Shown here: positions 43,484 to 55,529 of the stretch, piece by piece
Numbering within the stretch: the stretch's first letter is position 1
How the letters are laid out: every line of letters starts with the position of its first letter
DNA from: Henckelia pumila
Taxonomy: Eukaryota; Streptophyta; Magnoliopsida; Lamiales; Gesneriaceae
Assembly (NCBI RefSeq): GCF_033568475.1
Contig: NC_133121.1
Span: 196,674,664-196,738,663 of the forward strand
Reading direction: 5' to 3'
DNA length: 64,000 nt
The notes under the pieces: model-generated
The model's input: only the letters and a program-made list of their open reading frames with translations
Database searches by the model: none
Told to the model about the DNA's origin: nothing
Translations under genes and position numbers: made by a program

Positions 43484-45346
43484 TGTTGGAAAACTGGCGA
43501 GTTCCCAGACCAATTACGATTGATACCCGGTGCAGCGGAAGTTTAAAAATTTTTCATGGAACGTTTCCATGGTATGGGTATCAACCGTTCATCGATTGAA
43601 TTACGTGTGTGTAAAATTTAAATAACAATTAAATAAATTTTACCTCAAATCTCGCAACGAGATTAATGGACACCAACAGAACAATTCTGCTCTTGTTGTC
43701 TCTCCCTGGAACCGATGAACGCCTTCAATCAGGTCCACGAACAGAGGTTTAATCCCTCTGATAGATTGCACTAGAAAATCTATCAGAAGTTTTCTGCGAA
43801 GAGAATACACGAATTTGATTCGTTATTCCTTACTGCGATTCAAAATCACAGACCGGAATTTCTCGGGCAGAGCAAGGAGGGGGCGGCCGAAATATGTTTG
43901 AGAGAGAGGGTAGGGTTTTCGAAAATTGCTCTCAAAATAATGACCTGTTGTGTGTAATTTCTGTACTGAAATAACTTATTTATAATGCAGGCCACTAACA
44001 CCTTAGGGCCCATTAGTCATAAGCTGGGGCCCGACAAGCAAAGCCCGCTCGTTCAGAAATTAATATAAAATTCATCGTGACTCCGATTGATGAAACGATT
44101 TCACCAATGTGCACAGAAACCATTTCTGCACGTTTTAAAGTCAAAATAAATTTTCCTGAATCCGAATTCAGTGGTTTCCAAAAATGTCCATCCCTATGTC
44201 ATTTTAGGAAATCCTACTCCCTTACTCTTATTTAAGAAGTCCAACTCCTTAGTTCATTAAATTTAACTCTTTAAATTTAACTATCTCAACGGGGATTAAA
44301 ACTCCATTACACTGTGTGACCCTCAATGGTTCAGGGATACAGCTAGCCGTGGGCTCACAACTCCTTGTGACTCGGAACAACACTTTCCGACTTGCCCAAC
44401 GAATCATGGTAAAGCGCCTAGCAACATCGCCCCATGATTCCCTAGGTATCACTGATAGTGCCTACAAGAACCAGTAGATTTTGGTTAGCGTACAGTACGG
44501 TCCCTTCATCCATATATCCCGATCGAATCAACAACCATTGGTATATCGAGAGTCACTCAAGATTCGATAACTATGCAATACATCTTGAAGATCAAATTAG
44601 TGACATCGCATGTGCTACTAAGAAACCATTTCTTAAATCACATCAAGTACTCTGGCCAGAGATTTGTCACACTAATATCTCCTCAGATCGCATAGGATAT
44701 CCACACTCGCAAGTATGTGGTGAATCCTTGACAACAATGCATTGACTCCTATATGTGTCGTAACTGTACCCAATCTCGACACCTGATGACCCCCTCAGAG
44801 TCGGTAAACGAGTCAAAGCACAGTACTAGCATATAGAGTCTCCATGATGTTTCAAGTCGTAAGGACTAATGGTGTACAACCAAAACCGCGGACTTTATCC
44901 ACTCGATAAGTGATAACCACTTGGAAAGTCCGGATAGGGTAGTTCGACTATTCATCCTATGAATATCCATTTGCATGCTTCGAACATCTCCATGTTCCCT
45001 ACCAATGAAACGTGGTACTCCGCATCGCAAATGCTAGTCTCAAACTCGAGCGATCCTTATCCTTATTATCGGACGGCTCAATCGACTAGGAACGGTTTTA
45101 GAATATACAGTGACTATAAGATGTATTTCATGATAGACATCTCCATGTTCTACCACATCTTACATACACTATAGTATATTCAAGGTCTTTATCAAAACAA
45201 CAATAGTATATCACAATATAACAATATGAAGTAATATAAAGTCATTGCCATAAAAGTGTAAATAATATTAAACAAAAGATTGTTTATACAAAGAGTCAAC
45301 AAAGCCCATAGCCACACAGTTGGCTCACTGGGCACCCACTCTTACA
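43484..45346 (-). repeat. 5' LTR of the nested copia element
   Basis: Matches 35714-37576 with an offset of 7770 and one difference found. The promoter TATA box is at 43975-43984 on the minus strand, driving transcription leftward through the leader and polyprotein. Confidence 0.93.
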
Positions 45347-45351
45347 GGAAG

Positions 45352-45735
45352 AGTTTCAAACAGGACACCACAACGGATTCCACCACTGAGGCAGAATACA
45401 TTGCAGCATCAGCTACTGCTAAAGAGGCCGTTAGGATGAGGAATTTCTTCCAAGAGTTGGGGGTCATTCCTGAAGTTGTTGGTCTAGTCCCGGTGTACTG
45501 TGACAACACTGGTGTCGTTGCTCAGGCAAAGGAACCAAGGTCTCATCAAAGATCCAAACATATACTGAGGAAATACCACATCATCCGGGAGATCGTGAAA
45601 AGAGGAGACATCACTGTCGAGAGAATGAACTCTGCAGACAATATCTCTGATCCACTTACTAAGCCCTTGCCAGGACCATTATTTGACAAACATCGCGAAG
45701 CAATGGGACTACGTAGTATGATTAGTTGGCTTTAG
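45352..45735 (+). pseudogene. Rest of copia RNase H, internal copy 1
   Basis: It continues the frame interrupted at 35713: QDTTTDSTTEAEYIAAS, YCDNTGVVAQAKEP, HILRKYHIIREIVKRGDI and the polyprotein end LRSMISWL. A GGCAAGTGAGAGAT polypurine tract follows, then the middle LTR. This fragment alone has no stop or frameshift. Confidence 0.9.
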
Positions 45736-45749
45736 GGCAAGTGAGAGAT

Positions 45750-47606
45750 TAAAAGAGTGGGTGCCCTGTTAGTCAACTTGTGGCTAAGGGCCTTTATGAC
45801 AGTATATGTAAACAATTTTTGTTTAATATAATTTACACTTTTATATTGGCTTTTGCTTTATGTTTTTTCATATTATTATGTTGTGACGTACAATACGATG
45901 TTTAGATAAAGACCTTGAACATACTAGAGTGCATGTAAGATATGATATTAGATTTGAATGACTATCATGAAACACATCTTATTATCACTGTATATTCTAA
46001 ACAGTTCCTAGTCAATTGAGCCATCCACAAATAAGGATAAGGATCGCTCGAGATTGAGACTAGCATTTGCGATGCCAAGTACCACGTTTCATTGGTATGG
46101 AACATAGAGATGTTCGAAGCATGCAAATGGATATTAATTTGATGGATGATCGAACTACCCTATTCGGACTTTCCAAGTGGTTTTCACTAATTGAGTGGAT
46201 AAGTCTGCGGTTTTGGTTGTACACCATTAGTCCTTACTACTTGAAACATCATGGAGACTCTATATGCTAGTACTATACTTTGACTCGTTTACCGACTCTA
46301 TGAGGGTCATCAGGTATCGGGATTGGGTACAGTTACGACACATATAGGAGTCAATGCTTTGTTGTCAAGGATTCACCACACGCTTGCGAGTGTGGATATC
46401 CTATGCGATCTGAGGAGATATTAGTGTGACAAATCTCTGGCCAGAGTACATGATGTGCTTTAGGTTACTTGGTTTCCTAGTTGCACATGCGATGTCACTA
46501 TTTGATCTTCAAGATGTATTGCTTAGTTATCGAATCTCGAACGACTCTCAATATACCAATGGTTGTTGATTCGATCGGGATATATGGATGAAGGAACCGT
46601 ACTGTACGCTAACCAAAACCTACTGGTTCTTGCAGGTACTATCAGTGATACCTAGGGAATCATGGGGCGATGTTGCTAGGCGCTTTTACCATGATTCGAT
46701 GGGTAAGTCGGAAATTGTTGTTCCGAGTCACAAGGAGTTGTGGGCCCACGGTTAGCTGTATCCCTGAACCATTGAGGGTTACACAAGTAATAGATTTCTA
46801 ATCCCCGTTGAGATAATTAAATTTAATGAGTTAAATTTAGCAAATGAAAATTAGGACTTCTTATTAAAGAGTAGAGGGAGTGAGATTTTCTAAAATGACA
46901 TAGGGATGCCATTTTTGGAAATCACTGAATTCGGATTCAGAAAATTTATCTTGACTTTAAAATATGCAGAAAAGGTTTCTGTACACATTGGTGAAATTGG
47001 TTTATCAATTTGAGTCACGATGAATTTTATATTAATTTCTGAACATGCGGGCTTTGCTTGTCAGGCTTGAACTTATCACTAATGGGCCCTAAGCTGTTAG
47101 CAGCCCACATTATAGATAAGTTATTGCAGTACAGAAATTAGACACAACAGCTCATAATTTTCAAAACCTAGAGAGCTTTCTCTCCCTAGGGTTCGGCCTC
47201 CCCTTCCTCTTTTGTGTTCGAAAATACAGTCTGCAATTTTCAAAAATTGTAGTCTGGTTTAACAGATCAGATCTGTTAAATTCTCCTTGTAGAAACTTCT
47301 GATAGACTTTCTAGTGCAGTCTATCAGAGGGATTAAGAATTCTGTCCGTGGACCTGATTCAGGAGTTGATCGATCGAGTAATCAGTTTCTGAGATATACA
47401 AGAAGAGCAGAATTTTCTGTTGGAGTCCATAACCTCAAGTTGAGACTTGAGAGGTAAAATTTAATTCTGTTTTATTTTACTTGTTTGTTTTAATCTTTAG
47501 GATTTGATACCCATGATCTGGAATCGTTCCAGATTAGAAAATAAAAATTTTAAACTTCCGCTGCTACGGGTATCACATCTGACTGATCCGAGAACGTGTT
47601 CCAAAA
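45750..47606 (+). repeat. Middle LTR of the copia array, shared by both internal regions
   Basis: 1857 bp. It is preceded by a polypurine tract and followed by a primer site, so it is both a 3' and a 5' LTR. Its ends have decayed to TAAAAGAG and CCAAAA, losing the TG and CA that the outer LTRs keep. Confidence 0.88.
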
Positions 47607-49358
47607 GTGGCGTCAGAGCAGGTTGTTCTCAGATCAAACGATTAAAATTTTTCGATTGTACAAAGCCTCGATTTTTCAGAAAAAATAAAACAAAAAAAAA
47701 AAAAATTCCGGGAGGCTGCCCGCTTCCATGCGCGCAAGGCTGCGCGCAGCTGGGCCACGCTCGGCGGCCCAGCGACGGGGCTGGGCCCCCAACCTGACAG
47801 TCGGGGGGCTGCCCGGGATCGTCCCGGGCAGCCCAGAAAAATTAAAATTTTATTTTTGAAATTTTGAATTTCGACCCATTAATTGTTATCGGGCCCAGTT
47901 TTTGGCCCGATTGAAAATTGTTTTAGTTGGTCCACTAGGCAATGGGTCAATTTTTTGAGCCCAAAATTTTAAGAAAATTAATTTTTGGATAAATTTTGAA
48001 TTTTGGAAATTTATAAATTTAATCCATTAAATTAAAATTTTTAAAATTAATTATTTTAGTACAATTGATTATAAAATATGATTTTATATATGAAATTAGA
48101 TTTTATATATAGAATATGATTTTATGGATAAAATAGATAAAATATTATTTTATATATAAAATAGGATTTTATGTATGAAATATGATTTTATCTATTTACA
48201 ATTATAGCCACTTTGAATTGCATGTTATCCAATCATTTAATTGAATTAAATAATTGGATAAAAGGATGATCGACTGCCATGAACAAGTTTTTAGGTGTAT
48301 GTTAGGTTGTTTACATTTGGTTTTTATTATTACCGTTGAGTTTTATTAATGGGCTTGGTTTATGGCCCAATTTGGTTTATCATTTGTAATAAAAATGGGT
48401 CTGGTTCATGGCCCGTTCCCACCCTTAAATATGTATCCTCTACTTGTCATCAAAATTTATTGTAAATTTATTAGACTTAGTGGGAGATAAAGATTTGAAG
48501 ACAATGGTGGGCCCAGCAGACAATAAAGACCAAAGAAATGTAAATTGGTAGCTCAATGTAATAGGATTGCATTGCATACTTGCATATCACCTAGGATTAG
48601 ACTTAGACTCGTGATTGACAACCACGGGTCGAGTAGATCTAGGAGTCGATCATCCTTTATATAATATTTGATATTATTGTTGTATGCATATTTAGACTAA
48701 ATTGCATGAATCCCGCAAACATACAAATTTTTAAATGATGAGACAAATTTTTCAAAATTAAAATACCGCATTTTAAATATAATTTAAAATTGATATCAAG
48801 ATTAACAAAAGGGAATTTAAATATTGTTTAAATGTTCCTACCTTCCATCAACGATCAATGTATGAGATGCTACCCACGGGCATGGTCATTCTCATATTAT
48901 TGGAGGGCCAGTTCGTCGGAAAGCTGTACATTGGATCGACACATATTGTAAGTTGGGTGAAACTCCCGTGGGATTGACTCATATTATTGGGGGATCAATA
49001 CGACGACCGTCCATCACAACTTATTATTGGTGGTTCATCTTGACATGTCACAGTAAACGGCGTCATATTATTGGGCTCTTATTGGACATGAGGTAAAAAC
49101 ATGGGGGTTGTTTTGGAAGCAATTGGGCTCTACCTTTTGAAAATTATGGTTGGCTGATATTATTCGGGACTATGATTTGTCAATTCGACTCCATGTTCCC
49201 ACTAAGAAAACCAGTTTCTCGTTTTCACTAGAGGGTGGTGAAATCGTTAAAATAGTGGGAGTGTAATTCATAAAATTAATTTTGCCTTATTTTATGTCTT
49301 AGTAAATTAATTAAACAATCACTGATTATTGTCTGTTTCTTATCAGTATTTCATTATG
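47607..49358 (+). other. Copia leader, internal copy 2
   Basis: The primer site TGGCGTCAGAGC lies at 47608-47619. Then come a GC-rich palindromic block (about 47706-47840), AT-rich tandem units (48065-48195) and TCATATTATTGGG-type motifs at 48892, 48979, 49063 and 49155. Layout and spacing match internal copy 1. Confidence 0.8.
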
Positions 49359-52300
49359 ATGAATTCGCGCAATCCACATGTTTCAATTCTCAGGAGAAAT
49401 AAAATGACTGGCGCAAACTATACGGATTGGTTCCGTAAGTTAAAATTGTCCTGAGTTCGGAGAAGATTTTTTACGTGCTAGAAAAGGCTCCTCCTAAAAC
49501 AGCCCCGACTGATGTAACTTTGGAAAGGTTGGCCGAACTAGAGAAATGGTGGGACCATGATCTCAAGGCCAAATGTTACATGCAAAGCTGGACAAGTCTA
49601 AAGAAGTTTGCCATCACTACAAAAAACCCGGTTACTGGAAGCGCAACAGCAAAGAATATATCGAGCAGTTACGAACTGCAAAGGATATCTTTTATATTGA
49701 AATAAATGTTTCACTTAATACTACTTCTTGGGTATTGGATACCAGATGTGGTTCTCACATTTGCAATGAGTTACAGATGATGACAAAAAGTCATAGGCTA
49801 AGGATAGGTAAGACCCAATTAAGGCTCGGGAATGGTTCCAGAGTTGAAGCCAAAGCTGTGGGAAACGTTTGTTTAATTTTGCAAAACAATTTTAAGCTAT
49901 TTTTGAGAGATGTTTTATTTGTGCCAGATTTGATTAAAAACATTATTTCTATTTCTATGCTTGATAGAGATGGTTTTTCTTGCAGTTTTGTGAATGAGAT
50001 TTGCAATATTTACAAGAATGAATGTTTGGAAATGGACAACTTGAAACGATCTATATAAATTGAAATTAAAAGACATTCCAGTTATTATGTTGATAAACCG
50101 GCAACAACAATAAAAAGGAAAAACGATAGCGAAAACCCGGCAAACCTTTGGCATGCGAGGCTAGGTCATATTTCCTCAAGGAGGATGAACAAGCTAGTGG
50201 GAGAGGCCATGTTTGATATGTCTGATATAAACTCTCTACCTACTTGTGAGTCCTGCCTAAAAGGAAAAATGACTAAAACACCATTCAAGGGAAAACCTGA
50301 GCATAGTCAAAATCTATTGGATCTGATCCATACAGATGTTTGCGGCCCATTTAGTATTGGTACTAAATTTGGTCACATCTACTTCATTACCTTTACTGAT
50401 GATTATTCTAGGTATGGGTATTTATATTTGATGAAATATAAATCTGAATCGTTTGAAAGGTTCAAAGAATTCAAGAATGAAGTAGAAAACCAGCTAGGTA
50501 AAAGTATTAAAGCACTTCGATTTGATCGAGGCGGTGAATACTTGAGTACCGAGTTTTTGGACTATCTGAAAGAAAATGGAATTCTTTTTCAGTGGACTCC
50601 TCCTGCCACACCTCAGCTTAATGGTGTAGCAGAGCGTCGTAATCGAACTCTGTTGGACATGGTTCAATCTATGATGAGCTTCACTGAGCTTCCACCCTCG
50701 TTTTGGGGCTATGCACTTGAAACGACGGTATTGTTGTTGAACAATGTCCACACTAAAGCAGTGAACAAAACACCATATGAATTATGGACTGGAAAAACTC
50801 CTTAGTATTCGTACTTGAGGATTTGGGGATGTCCGGCTTACGTGAAGCAGACAGTGGGAGATAAGTTGGATAATCGATCCACTTTATGTTATTTTGTAGG
50901 GTATCCGAAGAATTTGATCGGATATTATTTCTATCATCCTACTGAAACAAAAGTGTTTGTTTCTAGGAATGCCACCTTCCTTGAGAAGAAAATCTTACTT
51001 GATAGAAAAGGCAAAATGATGGAACTCGAAAAAGTTCGAGAAGAACCCAAGATACAAAATAGCAACCCCACACCTCAGGAACCAATAATTGACACGCCAC
51101 CACTTAGAAGATCCGAAAGGACTTCTAGACCTCCTGATCGACTTAATCTCCTAATTGAAGGGGATCAAAGTGAGCCCATCGTTGGATGTGATCCAAGAAA
51201 CTTCAAGGAAGCAATTTCTGATGCCGATTCAAATTTATGGCTTGAAGCCATGCAGTCTGAAATAGACTCCATGCATGCAAACCAAGTTTGGTCTTTAGTA
51301 GATCCTGCCGATGGAATTGTTCCTCTAGGGTGTAAATGGATCTACAAGAGAAAACTTGGTCCTGATGGTAAGGTGCTGACCTACAAGGCACGATTGGTCG
51401 CAAAAAGGTTATACTCAAAGACAAGGTGTTGACTATGATGAAACTTTTTCACCAGTCGCAATGTTCAAGTCCATAAGAATCCTAATTGCCATAGCAGCTT
51501 GGTATTACTATGAGATATGGCAAATGGATGTGAAGACTGCATTTTTTAATGGAAACATTAAGGAAGAGATCTATATGATGCAGCCCGAGGGATTCACATC
51601 CATGGGAAGCGAGCATAAGGTATGCAAGCTTCAGAGATCAATTTATGGTCTCAAACAGGCATCAAGAAGTTGGAACCAGAAATTTGATGAAACAATAAAG
51701 GACTTTGGTTTCATCAAGAACCTGGAGGAACCGTGCGTGTACAAGAAAGTGGTTAAGGATGCTGTGACATTCTTAGTGCTTTATGTTGATGACATCCTAC
51801 TCATTGAGAATGATGTAGGGATGTTGCAGTCAATAAAGATATGGTTGTAATGTAGATTCTCGATGAAGGACTTGGGTGAGGCATCCTATATTCTAGGAAT
51901 ACAGATCTATAGAGACAGATCTAAGAGAATGATAGGACTCACTCAAGCAACCTACATCGACACCATATTGAAAAGGTTTTCTATGGATGAGTCCAAGAGA
52001 GGACATCTACCTATGTGCCATGGAGTTTCTCTATCCAAGTCAATGTCTCCCAAGACTGATTAAGAAATAGAAAAAATGACACACGTACCATATGCTTCAG
52101 CCATAGGGAGTATCATGTATGGGATGATATCTACCGGACCAGATGTAGCCTTTTCTCTGAGTGTCACGAGCAGATATCAAGCGAATCCTGGTCAAATGCA
52201 TTGGAAAGCTGTGAAGGATATTCTTAATTACTTAAGAAGAACTAAGAATGTATTCATGGTTTATGGGGGAAGAGAATTGAAATTGGAAGGTTATACTGAC

Positions 52301-52768
52301 TCTAGCTTCCAAAGCGACGTGGATGACTCGAAATCAACCTCTGGATTTGTATTCATGCTCAATGGTAGTGCTCTCTCTTGGAAGAGTTCCAAACAGGACA
52401 CCAAAACGGATTCCACCACTGAGGCAGAATACATTGCAGCATCAGCTGCTGCTAAAGAGGCCGTTAGGATGAGCGATTTCGTCCAAGAGTTGGGGTTCAT
52501 TCCTGAAGCTGTTGGTCTAGTCCCGGTGTACTGTGACAACACTGGTGTCGTTGCTCAGGCAAAGGAACCAAGGTCTTATCAAAGATCCAAACACATACTG
52601 AGGAAATACCACATCATCCGGGAGATCGTGGAAAGAGGAGACATCACTGTCGAGAGAATGGCCTCTGCAGACAATATCGCTGATCCACTTACTAAGCCCT
52701 TGCCAAGACCATTATTTGACAAACATTGCGAAGCAATGGGACTACGTAGTATGACTAGTTGGCTTTAG
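49359..52768 (+). pseudogene. Copia gag-pol, internal copy 2
   Basis: It carries the same large gag deletion as copy 1 at the same junction (CATGCAAAGCTGGACAAG, about 49578). The knuckle is CHHYKKPGYWKRN (second Cys of the motif now Tyr), the protease DTR. Integrase is well kept (50185-50805: HTDVCGPF, DRGGEYLS, GVAERRNRTL); RT is in pieces (51203-51850, YVDDILLIE), and RNase H runs to LRSMTSWL at 52768. Stops occur at about 50056, 50803, 51848 and 52061, and frameshifts include one near 51405. Neither array copy could make a polyprotein. Confidence 0.9.
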
Positions 52769-52782
52769 GGAAAGTGAGAGAT

Positions 52783-54637
52783 TGAAAGAGTGGGTGCCCT
52801 GTTAGTCAACTTGTGGCTAAGGGCCTTTATGACTCTATATGTAAACAATCTTTGTTTAATATAATTTACACTTTTAAATTGGCTTTTGCTTTATCTTTTA
52901 TCATATTATTATGTTGTGACGTACTATATGATGTTTAGATAAAGACCTTGAATATATTAGAGTGCATGTAAAATATGATAGTAGATTTGAATGACTATCA
53001 TGAAACACATCTTATAATCACTGTATATTCTAAACCGTTCATAGTCAATTGAGTCATCCGCAAATAAGGATAAGGATCTCTCGAGATTGAGACTTGCATT
53101 TGCGATGCCAAGTACCACGTTTCATTGGTATGGAACATAGAGATGTTCGAAGCATGCAAATGGATATTCATTTGATGGATGATCGAACTACCCTATTCGG
53201 ACTTTCCAAGTGGTTTTCACTAATTGAGTGGATAAGTCCGCGGTTTTGGTTGTACACCATTAGTCCTTACTACTTGAAACATCATGGAGACTCTATATGC
53301 TAGTACTGTACTTTGACTCGTTTACCGACTCTATGAGGGTCATCAGGTGTCGGGATTGGGTACAGTTACGACACATATAGAAGTCAATGCTTTGTTGTCA
53401 GGGATTCACCACACGCTTGCGAGTGTGGATATCCTATGCAATCTGAGGAGATATTAGTGTGACAAATCTCTGGCCAGAGTACATGATGTGCTTTAGGTTA
53501 CTTGGTTTCCTAGTTGCACATGCGATGTCACTATTTGATCTTCAAGATGTATTGCATAGTTATCGAATCTCGAACGACTCTCAATATACCAATGGTTGTT
53601 GATTCAATCGGGATATATGGATAAAGGGACCGTACTGTACGCTAACCAAAACCTACTGGTTCTTGCAGGAACTATCAGTGATACCTAGGGAATCATGGGA
53701 CGATGTTGCTAGGTGCTCTTACCATGATTCGATGGGTAAGTCGGAAATTGTTGTTCCGAGTCACAAGGAGTTGTGGGCCCACGACTAGCTGTATCCCTGA
53801 ACCATTGAGGGTTACACAAGTAATATATTTCTAATCCCCGTTGAGATAATTAAATTTAATGAGTTAAATTTAGCAAATGAGAAGTTGGACTTCTTATTAA
53901 AGAGTAGAGGGAGTGAGATTTCCTAAAATGACATAGGGATGCCATTTTTGGAAACACTGAATTCGGATTCAGAAAATTTATCTTGACTTTAAAATATGCA
54001 GAAAAGGTTTCTGTACACATTGGTGAAATTGGTTTATCAATTTGAGTCACGATGAATTTTATATTAATTTCTGAATATGCGGGCTTTGCTTGTCAGGCTT
54101 GAACTTATCACTAATGGGTCTAAGCTGTTAGCAGCCCACATTATAAATAAGTTATTGCAGTACAGAAATTAGACACAACATCTCATAATTTTCGAAACCT
54201 AGAGAGCTTTCTCTCCCTAGGGTTCGGCCGCCCCTTCCTCTTCTGTGTTCGAAAATCCAGTCTGCAATTTTTGAAAATTGCAGTCTGTTTTAACAGATCA
54301 GATCTGTTAAATTCTCTTCGTAGAAACTTCTGATAGACTTTCTAGTGAAGTCTATCAGAGGGATTAAGAATTCTGTTCGTGGACCTGATTCAGGAGTTGA
54401 TCGATCGAGTCATCAGTTCCTGGGATATACAAGAAGAACATAATTTTCTGTTGGAGTCCATAACCTCAAGTTGAGACTTGAGAGGTAAAATTTAATTCTG
54501 TTTTATTTTACTTGTTTGTTTTAATCGTTAGGATTTGATACCCATGATCTGGAATCGTTCCAGATCAAAAAATAAAAATTTTAAACTTCCGCTTCTACGG
54601 GTATCACATCTGACTGATCCGAGAATGTGTTCTAACA
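52783..54637 (+). repeat. Right LTR of the copia array
   Basis: 1855 bp, TGAAAGAGTGGGTGCC to TTCTAACA, followed by the right GACTA target copy at 54638-54642. A polypurine tract GGAAAGTGAGAGAT precedes it. Confidence 0.88.
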
Positions 54638-54744
54638 GACTAAACATATGATATTAACTACATAAAAAACACAAAACAAATTGACGGGCCCGTGCTTCTC
54701 CTGAACTCTTAATGGGTCCATCTCAGCAGATACTTGTTACTTAC

Positions 54745-54910
54745 TAAAGGTTGTATCTATAGGAATGACGTTAACCAAATCTTTCAAATTTTCTGCAAAG
54801 GCATCAGTTTCATGTATTATTGAGGAAAGCTTCTAAGAAGCACTTCTCAACTTTTTTTTAACAAAAATTCTCATTTTATAATTTATATGACTTACCGTTC
54901 CAATAATTGC
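54745..54910 (-). other. Possible exon remnants of an unrecognised gene
   Basis: Minus-strand 54832-54745 is an open 88-nt block beginning KLSSIIHETDAFAENLKDLV, with a TCTTAG acceptor before it and a GTAAGT donor after it. Upstream on the same strand an open stretch ending LQILQLLER meets another GTAAGT donor at about 54886. This could be two exons of a host gene cut by the copia array. I do not recognise the protein, and two short exons are weak evidence. Confidence 0.3.
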
Positions 54911-55529
54911 AGTATTTGCAACTCATTTAAATTTAAATGCCATGCTATTTTTATATGTGTGTTAAATTTATATTGTTTTTCACTTTTTGTATGTATCTTG
55001 GATTCTCGTGCATTTAAATTGGAATGCTCCATCTAATATCAATAAAATCAATTACTGTTTATGGTACTTTTGTAAACCGAGGTTCAGTTTTCTTGAAAGT
55101 AAATTTCTAAATTTCTGAGAGTGTTCTTTTTTTTTTTTCAAAATTCTCGCCGAATATTGAAAATATGCACACATCATACATATAAAAATTTAATAGGCTT
55201 TCCAACCCTTAATATTTCATAACAATTGCATGTTTTACCCTTAAATTTTATAATAGTTGCAAGTTTACCATTGCCAAAGCGAATTATTGAATCCACATTG
55301 TTACTACGCCTAAGTAACTTTTTTTTTTTTTTTACAATATTACCTCTATGGTACGAAAATATCATTTTAGTGTTATAATAATTTTCATATCTACTCAAAT
55401 ATATCATGCATGTGTACTTGTGAAGAAAAATTGTGAATTCTAGATGTAGTTTATGTATTAGAGTATGTATGCTAATTATTACAATAATAGAAGAGCATTT
55501 TCGTACTCTAGATATAATATTGTCACAAA
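54911..55529. other. AT-rich spacer
   Basis: No gene is supported. Poly-T runs lie near 55125 and 55320. It ends where the gypsy integrase remnant begins. Confidence 0.4.

Larger units (their letters stand above)
35714..45346 (-). mobile_element. Complete young copia retrotransposon nested in the array
   Basis: A 9.63-kb element with TG...CA LTRs of 1863 bp at 35714-37576 and 43484-45346, flanked by the 5-bp target duplication GGAAG (35709-35713 and 45347-45351). The undisturbed site can be read in the sister copy at about 52379. The LTRs differ at one position that I could find (36785 G, 44555 A). One long open polyprotein, a primer site and a polypurine tract are present. It therefore looks capable of transposition, and inserted recently. 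Confidence 0.93.
29034..54637 (+). mobile_element. Tandem copia array: LTR-internal-LTR-internal-LTR with one target duplication
   Basis: Three LTRs of 1855-1857 bp (29034-30889, 45750-47606, 52783-54637) alternate with two internal regions. Each LTR end before an internal region is followed by the same primer site. The outer edges carry a 5-bp target duplication GACTA (29029-29033 and 54638-54642), while the middle LTR serves both internal regions. That layout is expected from unequal crossing over between LTRs of one insertion, not two insertions. Both internal regions lack the same gag segment. The first is further split by a younger copia element (35714-45346). Plus orientation; about 16 kb without the nested element. 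Confidence 0.88.

Noticed and set aside
45280..45735. One 151-codon frame spanning the junction of LTR and RNase H
   Set aside because: Its first 20 or so codons are LTR sequence of the nested element read through the GGAAG junction by chance. The real content is the RNase H remnant from 45352.
29034..54637. Two independent copia insertions side by side
   Set aside because: Only one GACTA duplication, at the outer edges, and a single shared middle LTR.
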